Part shown: positions 1 through 11,285 of the stretch, one piece after another
Layout of the letters: each line of letters begins with the position of its first letter
How positions within the stretch are numbered: position 1 is the first letter of the stretch
DNA from: Gracilaria caudata
Taxonomy: Eukaryota; Rhodophyta; Florideophyceae; Gracilariales; Gracilariaceae
Length of the DNA stretch: 42,456 nucleotides
NCBI GenBank assembly: GCA_030374735.1
Contig: JASCIV010000127.1
Location: 1 to 42,456 of the forward strand
Reading direction: 5' to 3'
Position numbers and translations under genes: made by a program
The notes under the pieces: generated by a model
Seen by the model: only the letters and a program-made list of their open reading frames with translations
What the model was told of the DNA's origin: nothing
The model's database searches: none

Positions 1-1648
1 GTATTCGTCTTTTGCTGGGTTTTGCAAAGCTGGTCAAAGTTTAAAGGTTTGAAAGCTTCGGGTACTTCAAACCTGCAGCAAAAAGAGAAAAGATCAGAAT
101 CACAATCAGGTGTCTGTGGACGAAAGAGCGACTTTTAACATGCGGCCCTTGACGTCGTTGAGCTTGGCTACTCTGCAATAGCGGCTTTCAAAGACGCCGT
201 TTGAGAAAAAACGTCGTTAGTACCACAACACGAATAAAACGCGAGACAAGTAGTTAATGATTATCATTCCAAGCTCAGCTCGCAACAAGAGAAGAATGTC
301 TGCTATGTCCAAAACGTCTGACCAGAAACAAAATCAGAAGTAGCTTTTAGAGTTTAAAGAATAAAAGCGTCAAACATGATGGCCTTTGTCACATAAGCTT
401 AAAATTTTTCGTTCTTTCTTCGTTTTCTCAGAGCGCTTTTGTCGAAATGGAGGCTGCATTCTCTCATGGAACCTGAGCTGTGCCTTGGGTTACGTCCAAC
501 GGCCTATGAGGGATAACTTCTGCGGCTGAGCTTGCAAAGATGCAAGGAGCAATTCGAGAGAACAGTACCCATTATATTATGTAAGACCGGACCTGTCATA
601 CCTGTCCGGAAGCGCGATAGCTGTTTCAACGGGGTTACCGATAAATCCTTATCCAAATGGAACAGAAAAAGCTCCAGGAGCTCTCGAGTATAAAGAAAAC
701 CACAGATTGTGAATTAATGAACGTATTGAATGCTTAAATAATTTTTATCGGTATCCCCGCTAAAACATGAACATCCTGGTTCGAGCCAAAAACATCAGTA
801 GGATTTGTCTTCCACAACGCTGCTTTCGAACGACAGCAAATATAGTTCCTCCCTTCTCAAGAGCTATGAATCGATTTTGTCGTAAGTTGGCCGATGCATT
901 GGACGAAGTGTTCCCTTTCAATCAAGATCTGTTCCCTGCTTGAAATCGTATGAAAAAATCTACCAAAAATGAGCGCTTGGCGCCCTTTTTTTGTAACCGT
1001 CAGGTTACTGCTGCTTTTCCCGCAAGTTCTCGTAGACTGTAAGAGTGGACTACGTGTACAGGGGTAGACCACACGGCAAAACTACACCACAAAATACCCA
1101 CTTTTCTTTTGTAGGGCTCTGACTGCTCGTGCCCAAAACGGCGGCGCCCAATTACCCGAGTCTTCGTCTAGATACTTCAGGCCGCCGAAGACAAGTTACT
1201 ATTGGACCTCCCACAAGTATCTTCCTCTCAAACATCTGGATTCAATCCAGCCTCGCAATTGGAATGATGGAAGCATGTCACCGCGGGTATCACACAGTTT
1301 CCACGTGCTTTTAAGATGTGAATATCTACGATGGCGAGCATGATACCAGCGTTGCATTTGTCTGGCTGTGGATTGCTACATACAAAGATCGCACCGGGCC
1401 AGTCACTGCCTCTTTTTACTGTTAATTCAATTCATATTTTCATATTCAACATTTGTCCATGCTGGCCAGGGTAGCGTTCAATCTGTGGCGTGTGGCTAGC
1501 TCTCGGTACTAGGGTGTCATAGAATTGCAGGCATGGAGCACTAGAAAGTGGTGCAGATGGCTGTTTTCAAGGCATATCTCCATGCTTGGTCAGGCTGTGA
1601 CAGCCTGACCTCCAAGAACCAGTACCGTAAGCATAGATATTTTTCGGG
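1..1648. other. Intergenic, no gene seen
   Basis: About 1.65 kb of AT-leaning sequence. The open frames on either strand are short, lack ATG starts or recognisable domains, and show no splice-linked coding pattern. A gene extending in from the left cannot be excluded, but nothing supports one. Confidence 0.5.
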
Positions 1649-1656
1649 TATATAAA
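1649..1656 (+). promoter_or_regulatory. TATA box of the methyltransferase gene
   Basis: A clean TATATAAA lies about 130 bases upstream of the ATG at 1787. Downstream, a donor-like GTAAGG near 1710 and an acceptor-like TTTCAG at about 1784 could delimit a short 5' UTR intron, which would bring the start close to the cap site. The TATA match is seen; the intron is inference. Confidence 0.55.
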
Positions 1657-1786
1657 CTCCATCAGCTCTCAATAGTTGGAGGACTACGTTCAGAATTGTT
1701 TCGTACGGAAGTAAGGCCTTTTTCCCCTAACGCACTTCCTGCTTTAGTCCTCCAGCATCTCTTTAAATCTAAATTCGTTTCAGGCC

Positions 1787-2446
1787 ATGGCGCACACTCA
1801 GGACCAGCAGACTTTCAGAGATAAACCATATGACTTCATTATATCTTCGATACCAAAGGAGGAAAAGGTTGCAAAATACGACATGTGGGCACCCAAATAT
1901 GACAACGACTTAGAGGCAGACAACATCTCTTGGTGGCACATCGCAAGCTCCAAGTTGTTCTCTCTCATCAAGGCAAATCATTATGCTTCGAATATGCCAG
2001 TCATCGTGGACGCAGGTTGCGGCACTGGAAGTGCTGGCGTGGTGATCCGAAAGATGACCGACGAATTCGCGCTGCCAATTAAACTTGTAGGTTACGACTA
2101 CAGCGAAGGTATGCTTGCGGAGGCTCGAAAGAAGAATGTGTACACAGAGTTGCATGTTGGCGATTTCTTCGGACAAGTGCCAATCGAAGACCAAAGCGCA
2201 GATTACTTAATATGTGCTGGCGTGTTCTTGGAAGGTCATTGTCGCCCCGAGGCTCTTCTGAAGATTCTGAGTCACCTCAAGAAGGGAGGCGTGGGAGTAA
2301 TCACCATTCGAATAACTTCGTACGAGACGAGAAAGGCAGAGTATGAGTCGTTAATTGAGCAAGGATGTTGTGTAATATCTGATATCTCGATTGATGATTA
2401 CCTAGGACCTGTGAAAGGGGCGTACGTCACGGTTCGGAAGTTGTAG
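1787..2446 (+). CDS. METTL27-like class I SAM methyltransferase
   Basis: A 219-residue intronless protein with a class I S-adenosylmethionine methyltransferase fold. Motif I, VIVDAGCGTG, is at residues 72-81. The N-terminal YDMWAPKYDNDL segment (about 31-42) resembles the YDxWAxxYDxD signature of METTL27 (WBSCR27)-type proteins, and GYDYSEGML follows as the acidic-loop region. No signal peptide is visible, so a soluble cytosolic or nuclear enzyme is expected. The substrate is unknown. The ATG sits in a good context (GCCATGG) after a TATA box. Length is slightly below the roughly 245 residues of human METTL27. The gene stands alone, with no neighbour suggesting a pathway. Family assignment is fairly safe; the METTL27 subgroup is a judgement from motif pattern only. 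Confidence 0.83.
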   Translation: MAHTQDQQTFRDKPYDFIISSIPKEEKVAKYDMWAPKYDNDLEADNISWWHIASSKLFSLIKANHYASNMPVIVDAGCGTGSAGVVIRKMTDEFALPIKLVGYDYSEGMLAEARKKNVYTELHVGDFFGQVPIEDQSADYLICAGVFLEGHCRPEALLKILSHLKKGGVGVITIRITSYETRKAEYESLIEQGCCVISDISIDDYLGPVKGAYVTVRKL

Positions 2447-5400
2447 GCCAAGATGCAAGGGGTTGACTTTAGCTACAGAGAGCAGGTTACTGCAGTTGGG
2501 ATGGAAACGGTTATTCAAAGCCCTGGTGAGAACTTGTTGAAATGCGCCAAAGAGGACAAAAGCGGACGCGTTGGCAGTGGACAGGGGCGCAAGCAGATTT
2601 GAAAAACGCTCGCAAATGCGCTGTACCCTTGTAAAGGCGGGGCCCCAAAATTTTTTTTTGCTCTTTTAACACATTCCCAACTCATCACTAGTCATCCCAA
2701 ACCCTGCGTCCTTCCAAACCAACAAACCGCCCAGCAACCTCGGACACTTACCCCGCCACGCGGTGTGACGACGCCCCACCCACGGAACCCTCTCCCAAGA
2801 ACTCAGCTTCTTCACCCAATCGAATGCGCTGCGCGTCGAACACGCGCACAGTGCATCCAGCTTCACGTCGTGTGTCACCAACAACTTTGACGTTTCTCAC
2901 TCATGCCCGTGTCAAATCACAACACCTCCCACACGCGCCCCCTACCACCATGCACGCTCACCAACCTCCGCGTCACCGCGCACGCCGTTGTCACCCACAC
3001 ACTACGCGCAAACCAAATACATCCGTTGCGCTGAGGCTGCAATCCAAGGCCTGAGCGCTAGTCGCTACCGGCGCGCATTCGTTTCCAGCTTGGCTTCCGA
3101 CGGCGCTACGAATGATCCTTGCCAGCAAACAGCAGAGCGCATTATGCGTGAACGATGTTCTGCAGCGCCTGACAAGCTTTTTTGACAAGACGGAAGGAGT
3201 GCCAAAATGGTGTGCATCACTCTCGAGTATCACCTAACCGCTCTCAACAAATCGTGTCGCCCTCCGTCCGTGTCGCTCTCGTTTGCTTCATCGCAATCTC
3301 TTTCTTTGTGGCTTGCTTCGATGTAGTTAGTCCAAACGGGCGCATACTTCAACAAGACGATGCTCGTACTCGCAGGTGGATCCCTGTGCTTGATGCATAT
3401 CCGGTCCGCGCCACGCTCAAGATTCTACCAACCTCCTTCATTGTGACGCTCTTTGCGATATCGAACAGCAAAGCGCACATGATGTTCCTGGTTGACCATC
3501 GCGTGCCTGCTTTTGCGTGCACAGTACACGATGGCGTCTAACTGCTTTCGATATAGATCGATCTCAATTCGTCAACAGCGTATGCGGCTTGGGGAAAGCT
3601 TGCGGTGAACATATCGAATAGCTCACACCTAACGATTTGCAACGCATACTTGATCTCGCTGTGCATTGTGCGCATTGATGACAAAAGGCACTAGATGTGA
3701 GGTATGGGCGCATATACTTGCTGTCTTGTGCACGCTGTTCGTTGTATGTCGAAACGAGTCGCACTTTTCTCTGATTGCCGCGCTTTTGGATGTCGTTCAA
3801 GTAGTGCTTCTCGGCGCACGCCCGCTCCGTAGCCGCTGTTCGATGTGCGCGCACCGTTCCGAACGACCCATTTGCGGCCCAAATACAATAGTGCCATCCT
3901 CCATTCCACGAAGACAATTCCGTCAGTCCCTTTGCCGAAAATGAGCGGTACTCTGCCACGAGACCATCCTCTGTCACAGGGAATACTGCATCATTTTACT
4001 CCCAGGACAATCTTTCACTGGAGGTTTCCCTCTCCCCCGACTCTGAAATCGAGCAGGCTGATGCAGAGGAGAAGGCGGAAAAGTGTTAGCGAGCAAGATC
4101 GTCGCGGAAGAAGCACAAAGATCCAAGACGAAAGGGGAAGCAAGATCGTGGGCGACTACGGAGGCTGACAGCCAACTTCCCGAGAATATGCGTAAAGCTA
4201 AGCGCTCCTGTCGGGTATGAAGTTTCTTTAGATGGCCTTGCCGCCCAGATTGCGGCCAGATTGCGATCGACCTCAACTACCCCTTCTTGGATCTTTTGCT
4301 CACCGGTCCGCGGAAGTGACAAGTGTCGTCACAATTTCGAGTCTGCGTGAGAGATCGTGCCTTGCCACCTGCTGTTCATGTGGAAACTCGTCTTTCCATG
4401 AGAACGTTCTCCGCATTCTCTGCGCTGCCTCGCATGTTTCTTTGGCGCAAAACCTTCCACTTTCACCGAGTACCGGCACTCACCCTTGTAGCTATTGTTA
4501 ATCATACACTGCCATCGACATTCATGTTCATAGTTACTTGCACAGGCTGTATTGGATCCTCCTTCTTTGACTGTTTCACTGTCGTTGAAGAACTTTGAGA
4601 AGTGAGTTGCTTGTTAAATGCGCGTGGTACCATTGCTGCGGTCGGATTTCATAGCGTTGTTCAAGCTGTGTTCTTCTCTCTCTCTCTCTAATTGTGGGTA
4701 TCCTAGCCTAAGCTGTGTTCTTACGATCCCAAAATGATCACCGAGCGAGCATTCGAGCAAGCCACATTGCACCAGTCTGATTACCTTCATAGTGAGAGCA
4801 TTTCTTTCAGCAGAAACGCTGTAGATACACGTGGTTCTAATTAAGCTGGGTGTGTCTGTAAAAGGGGGAGAGATAGAGAGAGAGAGACCCTATTTCAAAC
4901 TCAAATGAAACACTGGCATATAGCGGTCGAGGGCTCGTTCACCCTCCATTTGTTCAGATGATCGCTCCCATCACCTCCAATTCCACTCTGCAACAAACCT
5001 TACCTTGAGTATCAAAGCTTAGAGCATCAGCATCATGCGGCACTTGCGGAAAGAGCGGGGAGCATCATGCTCACTATGATAGTGTGCAACGCATGTATCG
5101 GTAGAATCACAGTACCGATACCGACGAATGTCAATGGAAGGGCTGTAGATACCTTCAAGTGCAGTAGATATCGACTGGATGGCGTTGGTGGCCACGCGGT
5201 GAAGGAGAGAAGGACAAGGGTATGTGAAGGTTTGGTCACGTTAAATACCGCGGTCGAGCGACGGTGGCGTTCAGAAGAGAAGGGCCATCGACGCATTAGC
5301 CAGAACAACAGTAAAGTCTGCCAGTTTTGCTACACACTTCGCGAGACTAGAAGCCTCTAGCTCGTGTTTATTTTTGTGCCGTCCGAAACGGAACACCAAA

Positions 5401-5508
5401 ATGTATTACTACCTCTCTCTCTCATTTACGGGCGGGATGTATTACTACCTTTGTATCTACACGCTAATCATGCGCAAGACTTTGAATTGTTCTAACCATC
5501 TGCTGTCT
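2447..5508. other. Long intergenic region with degenerate open frames
   Basis: About 3 kb without a convincing gene. Between 2.6 and 4.6 kb the DNA is GC-richer and open on several frames of both strands at once, but none starts well or shows a domain. On the minus strand around 3.4-3.7 kb short stretches read like protein but are broken by stops, so decayed mobile or gene DNA is possible. An open frame from ATG 5067 to 5360 (97 codons) has no recognisable feature. TC/GA microsatellites lie near 4675 and 4870. Confidence 0.4.
4663..4722. repeat. 13-bp direct repeat flanking a TC microsatellite
   Basis: The 13-mer AAGCTGTGTTCTT occurs at 4663-4675 and again at 4710-4722. The first copy runs into a (TC)n tract ending near 4689. 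An inverse (GA)n tract lies near 4869-4888. This looks like local replication slippage with no gene nearby. Confidence 0.7.
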
Positions 5509-7902
5509 CTACTCGAAATTGAGAGCAAACTCAACTGGCAGTCGGCGCTCGAGCAACACTCCCTGCGGCACACATTCGCTCGTTGACTCGAACACGAGGC
5601 GATCGAAGATCTTAAAGCTGCCTCCAAGCGCAACCCAAGGACGACGCGGAATCACACGATCGTTTAGCCAGTAACACTTCCCATTCTTGTTCTTCCATCC
5701 ATCCGTTGTATCGACCCATTCTCCCGTAAAATCTTCGTTAACGGAGTGTTCCATGCACCCCGCGAGAATGGTGTCTATTACCGTCTGGCGGATCGGAAAG
5801 TCATAGCTCGGATCACGCGGCCGAGCAGCAATATATGTGTAGATTTTCACATTGGAAGGGATAGTCATGAAGGAAGCAAGAACATGAAAGTCCTCTTTGA
5901 AAAGCTGTACTCTAGTCATATTATTTCCGACAAAGATGTCTTCCTTTTCATCGGGTACGGTGCCATCCTGTAGCCACTTTCCAGGAGCTGCATACAAGAC
6001 TCCGTTCACATCACGACCCGCATTTGAATCCTTTTGCAAAGAAGGGGCCGTGAAGCAATTACTCGATTCTACGTGATGACAGAAGCTCCGACGATATCCA
6101 GCACTTTTCAGTAGACGACACGCTATGCCCTGCTCGATGTCAGAAGGACATATAACCTTCTGCCATTGCTCAGCAGCGATTCGATCATCATATTCAAATA
6201 TGAAGTACTTCGGAATCTGGTCCTCTGCCCTTACAGGCTTGCGTGATGCCTCCTTATACGAGATATAGGACACGTCAGTATTCTTATTCACGTCTCCAGT
6301 GTAGAGTAGTGCATACTCTGCCGGTAGGCTGCGACATGTGAAAGATTCTGGAATCTGAGACATTAGAATCCCGTCGACCTCATGATATCTAGGTTGCTCA
6401 ACCCATGGTGTACGAGGCATAGGGCGGTCATTGAGCCAGTACGGCCGACTTTCCTCGGGCCAGCCGACAAAACCAGCAATCCAAGTAGCGGCGAACTCTT
6501 CATTATATTCCAGACAACCCGTGATGCACACGTCGACGTAAGTCTGTGGTAGAGGATACTCACGAGTCGGGAAAGGTGCTCGTGGAGTGGGGGTCCCATC
6601 GGGGCCTTTCGCACGTGCTTCGTGATCATCTGGGAGCTCTGTATTTGGTACATACTGGAAGATGGTGATCCCGTCAGGGATTTTGCACCAGTTCATAGAT
6701 TCAATACACTCCAGCGGGATGTCGTAACGAGTGTATCCAACTTCACGTTCGTCTTGCTCTTTCATTTTTTCATCATCGGTGGGGCCTGGGTAGACGATGC
6801 CGGCTGTCCTTGCATTAGGGTTCTTGTTACGAGGATCGTTTCGCATTACCATACCCCCAGCTGTGAGCTGAGACCCACCAGCACGATTCTAAAAGTTCCA
6901 ACACGGGCAAAAGTCATAATCCGCTGTAACTGAAACCGGGATGGCACATTGAGTCGCCTTGCCACCCGTGCCCACACGACTAGGTGTATTAATGAGAGAC
7001 CCCATTCCGAAGCAAAAATACTTCGTCTTCGACTGCTCAATCTTCCCAGTGAAGATAGTTTTCTTCGTCGGGAGTTTGTCCGTGTCAGACAAGTACTGAG
7101 GCTTGAGACAATATCCACTTATATTTTTGCGTTCGTTAAGGCCCGGGGCACTTTTCTTAAGGACGATATCCACAGATTCGTTCTCTGTACTGGCATCGGC
7201 ATTGTCAATAGCTGTACACATATCTTCAATCCGGTTGTCCAACCAATAGGTAGACCAGCTCCGTGTTGTTTCTCGGAACTCTTCACAAAAGACCTGTCCG
7301 TATGCAAGAAATTCGGTGCAAACGCCGTCAAGATAGGTCTGAAGGATGGGTGAGTTGTAGGAAGGAGGTTTAAAGGCATTGTGTGTGGTCACCACGCAGT
7401 AAACCCAATCTACCTCGGGAAGGATCTGCCAGGACACCTCTTCAAAGTACTTCACGGGAAGGCGTGCAAGAATGGCGTTTCCAAATCGTGCGTAAAAACG
7501 TCTGGCAGCAGAGAGCTCATGGTCGCTGTACGCCATGCACACCACACCATTGACTGTGCTTTGGGCTTCTCCATCATGAAGGACGCGGAGTGCAAGCATG
7601 GAATAAGTGTTGGAAAGACCTTCTCGGGCAGTAGGTGGAATCTCCGAGTTTGGAAACACATTCTTCTCAGACTCGGCAGTGCGGAAGGCTTAGGCTCCCC
7701 AATGACGAGCCATACCAGCCTCGGAAAGCAGACGGACCGGCACCCCAAAGTTGAGCGATCCGAACGTGCCCGTAGTACTCGACATTCGGCCAGCTTCGGT
7801 GTTGACAACGGTGGGACGGTTAGCATCGATCGGAAGCGCGCTGGTTGCATTTCCGATCTCCGAGCAAATGAAAAGAGCATGGCGTCTGATTGCGTTCGCC
7901 AT
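5509..7902 (-). pseudogene. Three-module gamma-glutamylcyclotransferase-like gene with two in-frame stops
   Basis: One reading frame runs from ATG 7902 to the TAG at 5509-5511 and is broken only by TAA (7690-7692) and TAG (6889-6891). It encodes three copies of a GGCT/AIG2-like module. Signatures are KYFCFGMGSLINTPSR in module 2 with a degraded KYFIFEYDD in module 3; DEREVGYTRY in module 2, carrying the acidic residue typical of this fold; and a closing TYVD...CLEY...WLNDR block in all modules. Both stops fall exactly 18 residues after the start of the homologous VPV/IPV strand, three residues after a shared Trp. Homologs as I recall them tend to have Gln here, so single C-to-T changes would explain both. 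No splice sites that remove either stop and keep frame are visible. Either a recent pseudogene or a recoded gene; cytosolic glutathione-cycle-like chemistry would be the ancestral role. Confidence 0.7.
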
Positions 7903-9102
7903 CGTTAGTGTGATCGAGGTTCAAACTAAGTCCGAGTAAAGATGCTGGGCGGTGAGAAGGTTACAGAGTATGAGGTTTACGGGTTTACGGGATATCGGAT
8001 CGACACAATCGGTTTGCATCAAAAGACGGTAAGCAAGTGGCAAAGTTTAAGGGTTTGGCACAACAGCTTCAGCGGTAAACGGGCATTGATCATGTGGATA
8101 TGATTCGTATCAAAGATATCATATCTTGCAAGATAAGTTACGATCGAGCTCCAATCATTCATGTTTGCCGGCTTCCAGAGGTGACAAGGCTTTCGGAGAT
8201 TCCCTAGCTACAAGGGTAGTACCCAGGTCCTGGACTGCTTCAAAGATTGCACGTGTACAAGGGTACAGCATATGAGTCACAGGACTACTATGATATTAAT
8301 AGATTGTTCGGCAGAGAAGACATCATCCGCGTGACGAAGACTGACTTTAACCATTTGCATCCGTCGTGGAGTGATGCACAAGTATGAGAGGACATCCATC
8401 GGATTTGGGAATGAAAACGCTAAATCTCCGGTAGCCTTTCGTGCACGCACACCAACTTTGTCAAACAAAGCAATGCCGAGGTCTACACAAATGGTTTCGC
8501 TCCATTGTCACTCGCTATCTTTCTCTCTCGCTGAAGTCCCGCATTGTCCAGGCAGTGAAGAAGGGCTCACCAACTACTCTGCATTCGATTGCTCCTCGTC
8601 ATCATGATTTCCGTCAGTCTTCTGTTCCGTGATAACTTCCGCAACCTATACATCAACATTTTGATGCAGAAGAGTTATTTGACAGCGACATGACGGACAA
8701 CAACCAAAATCAGAGAGAGTTCGATGATATTGACAGTTGCTGCGTTGGATTGAATGCCGGTAGCGTTTACTGTTCCTACACTACCCCTCCAGGGAGGGTG
8801 GTAGTCTGTCCAAGCGTTGCCGCGGAATCAGGCCATGGCCTATCATCCTGTCTTTGGTGCGGGCAGTTGCCAGGCTTCCTGGACTAAATTGTGTGACGTG
8901 GGCAGTCGCCAGCGTGGTGGCGCACTTATGGCAAGGTGAGTAATGTTACGGTAGATAATAACATTATCCGTTGACGGCATCGATGCGACACAACCGTGCC
9001 ATCGGGAAAATGTTTTTCAGATCCACATTCGCCAGTTGCGATTCGCAACGCCGCCATTGGACGATCAAAACCCTCATCTCGTTCATCACCTAAGATACAG
9101 CC
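7903..9102. other. Intergenic, divergent promoter region
   Basis: Lies between the minus-strand GGCT-like gene and the plus-strand transglutaminase, so it should contain both promoters. No clear TATA box is visible for either. Two copies of the decamer TACAAGGGTA occur at 8209 and 8256. Small open frames around 8.3-8.9 kb show no domain. Confidence 0.4.
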
Positions 9103-9243
9103 ATGCTGCTACGCACACGTTTCAACGGCAGATTCAGCCACCGCCCCATGTGCTTTACGCACATCATCATGATTGCCGGCATCATCGTCACAACGCCGTG
9201 GTTCTACCACGGTGGAAGCCGCGCGCGCGCACCATCATCATGA
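9103..9243 (+). CDS. Upstream ORF overlapping the transglutaminase start (ATGA)
   Basis: A 46-codon ORF starts at ATG 9103 and ends with TGA 9241-9243. That TGA overlaps the transglutaminase ATG (9240-9242) in the form ATGA. It encodes a basic N-terminus, then a hydrophobic run (THIIMIAGIIVTTPWFY, residues 20-35 or so) and a basic tail, so it resembles a signal anchor. Near its end is a CG dinucleotide run (about 9220-9230); loss of one CG unit would fuse this segment in frame with the enzyme. It may be a regulatory uORF, a mis-sequenced N-terminal anchor, or chance. The sequence relation is certain, the function is not. Confidence 0.4.
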   Translation: MLLRTRFNGRFSHRPMCFTHIIMIAGIIVTTPWFYHGGSRARAPSS

Positions 9244-11285
9244 CCATCTCCATCGCCAACAACCTGTCCGACATCCACGCCGCGCACCACACCGCCAACT
9301 ACAGCTCCGATCCGCTCGTCCTCCGCCGCGGTCTCCCGTTCACCTTCTCATCAACCTCCGACTCGCTCCGCCTCGTCCCCGTCCCCGCGCACCCTGCCGA
9401 CCGCCAGAACACGCCGTCGATCGGCCCCACCCGCACCCTCGCTCCGGGCGAGCCTCAAGACGGATGGGCCTTGCAAAAGCTCTCAGACTCGCGTGTCACG
9501 CTCGACATCCCCGCCTCCGCCCCTGTCGGTGCTTACACGCTCTCCGATTCCGACTCCACGCTCGAGTTTGTGCTCATCTTCAACGCCTACTCGCCGGATG
9601 ACCCCGTGTACCTGTCCGATGAGCGCGAGCGCGATGAGTATGTGAACAACCCCGCCGGCGTCATCTGGCGCGGTTCCGCCGAGGCCAATTTCCCTGCTGC
9701 CTGGGACTACGCGCAGTTCGAGCACGATGTATTCCTCACCGCCGTCAGTCTTGTCGATCGCCTCGAGCACGACAAGCGATCCGACCCCATCGCCGTCACC
9801 CGCCACCTCTCCGCCGCAATCAACTCCCAGGACGATGGCGGTGTTCTCATGGGTCGCTGGGACGGCCAGTATGATGACGGCACCCCTCCATCGGGCTGGG
9901 CCGGATCAGCGGCCATTCTGAATCAGTATTGGGAGCAGCGAGTGCCCGTCAGATACGGGCAGTGCTGGGTGTTTGCCGGGTTGCTCACTTCGTGTTGTCG
10001 CGCGCTCGGCGTTCCGTGCAGGACTATCAGCAACTTCAATTCGGCTCACGACACAGACCGTCCGTACAACCGCGCCGTGGACCTGTACTTTGATCGCGAT
10101 GGTGAACTGATCGAAAGCAAAACCGTCGACTCTACCTGGAATTTTCACGTATGGAGCTCAGCCTGGATTCGCAGAGATGATCTCACCGACGTACCCGGCG
10201 GCATCGACTTGTCCGGATGGCAGGCTATCGATGCCACACCTCAGGAAATGTCGCAGGGCATGTATCAAATGGGTCCCTCGCCCGTCAAGGCCATCAAGAG
10301 GGGCCTCACTGTTGATTTCGACACCGACTTTGTCATCGGGGAGGTCAACGCTGATGTGGTATATTACTGGCAGGAAGGTGATTCGGATGAATTCAAGGTT
10401 AGAGGCAAACGCACTCGAACCGTGGGAAGATTCATTAGCACTAAGGAGGTCGGTTCGGATCGTCGTAACGATGTTACTTTAGAATACAAGTACGCTGAGG
10501 GCACACCTGAGGAACGCGCCGCGCTGGCAAACAGACCCTCAGCTAGCATCGAGCCCGAGGAAGCGCCTACGAACGTCACATTTGAGCTTGTGTATGACGC
10601 GCGCGTGAGGATGGGAAACGATGTGGTGGTGAAGATCAAGGCTAAGAACACATCGTCATCGGCGCAGGTTGTGCGCTTTTCAAGTTTGTCCCGCGCGATT
10701 CGTTACACGGGTGAGCCCACTTCCACCATTGGAAGGAAGACAGACGGAGTCACACTCGCGCCTGGGAGAAGAGCTGAGTTTGTCGTCACGTTGACGCAGG
10801 AGCAGTACCAGAGGCATCTGGTTAGAGATGTGCAAACCATCAAGTTCATTAATAGTGCGAAGGTGGAAGAGGGGGGACAATCGTGGGCTGATGAATGTAT
10901 TGTTCGCGTGTATGGCGACGATGCACTGTCGCTGTCGGCGCCAAGGGCGATTGACCTCGGCGAGCGGGCGGTGGCTCGGGCGACGGTGAAGAATAACTTC
11001 AGAGTGGCGTTAACAAAGACGATTGTGCGAGCGGAGGGAAGTGGTGTGGCGAAGCCTGTCGAGGTGGACCTGGGCACTATCACATCCGGAGAGCACAAAG
11101 TTGCGGAAATCCCGTTGGAGGGGACGTTGGCTGGCGATCGGGTTGTGGTCGTAACGGTAGATACGGAGGAATTGCAGGACCTTACGAAGAGTGTGCATGT
11201 TAATGTCGTGGCTGTGGAAGACATGAGCGGATGGGATCGGTTCTGGTATTCATTCAGACGTATTGCAGGTTTCGACAGGCTTTAG
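9240..11285 (+). CDS. Animal-type transglutaminase (protein-glutamine gamma-glutamyltransferase)
   Basis: A 681-residue protein from ATG 9240, close to the roughly 690 residues of vertebrate tissue transglutaminase and with the same layout. An N-terminal beta-sandwich (about 1-125) carries the HTANYSSDPLVLRRG motif. The papain-like core follows, then two C-terminal beta-barrels (about 450-681). The catalytic triad is Cys242 in RYGQCWVFAG, His303 in WNFHVWSSAW and Asp331 in WQAIDATPQE. GVLMGRWDGQY and the Trp of SGWAGSAAIL match the region that stabilises the transition state. The family forms Ca2+-dependent isopeptide crosslinks between Gln and Lys side chains. No signal peptide is in this frame, but an overlapping uORF could supply an anchor. 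The open frame extends upstream to 9036 without an ATG. Codon use in the first half is strikingly GC-rich. Family assignment is very secure. Confidence 0.94.
   Translation: MTISIANNLSDIHAAHHTANYSSDPLVLRRGLPFTFSSTSDSLRLVPVPAHPADRQNTPSIGPTRTLAPGEPQDGWALQKLSDSRVTLDIPASAPVGAYTLSDSDSTLEFVLIFNAYSPDDPVYLSDERERDEYVNNPAGVIWRGSAEANFPAAWDYAQFEHDVFLTAVSLVDRLEHDKRSDPIAVTRHLSAAINSQDDGGVLMGRWDGQYDDGTPPSGWAGSAAILNQYWEQRVPVRYGQCWVFAGLLTSCCRALGVPCRTISNFNSAHDTDRPYNRAVDLYFDRDGELIESKTVDSTWNFHVWSSAWIRRDDLTDVPGGIDLSGWQAIDATPQEMSQGMYQMGPSPVKAIKRGLTVDFDTDFVIGEVNADVVYYWQEGDSDEFKVRGKRTRTVGRFISTKEVGSDRRNDVTLEYKYAEGTPEERAALANRPSASIEPEEAPTNVTFELVYDARVRMGNDVVVKIKAKNTSSSAQVVRFSSLSRAIRYTGEPTSTIGRKTDGVTLAPGRRAEFVVTLTQEQYQRHLVRDVQTIKFINSAKVEEGGQSWADECIVRVYGDDALSLSAPRAIDLGERAVARATVKNNFRVALTKTIVRAEGSGVAKPVEVDLGTITSGEHKVAEIPLEGTLAGDRVVVVTVDTEELQDLTKSVHVNVVAVEDMSGWDRFWYSFRRIAGFDRL

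Noticed and set aside
740..800. GGTTCGAGCC resembling a tRNA B box
   Set aside because: No matching A box, no cloverleaf and no acceptor stem could be found around it.
3564..3977. Minus-strand ORF of 137 codons
   Set aside because: No ATG-supported start with domain content, and the opposite strand is also open. Any coding past here is degraded.
8209..8265. Two decamers as a possible short hairpin or small mobile element
   Set aside because: The copies are in the same orientation and flanks do not match, so they do not form an inverted pair here.
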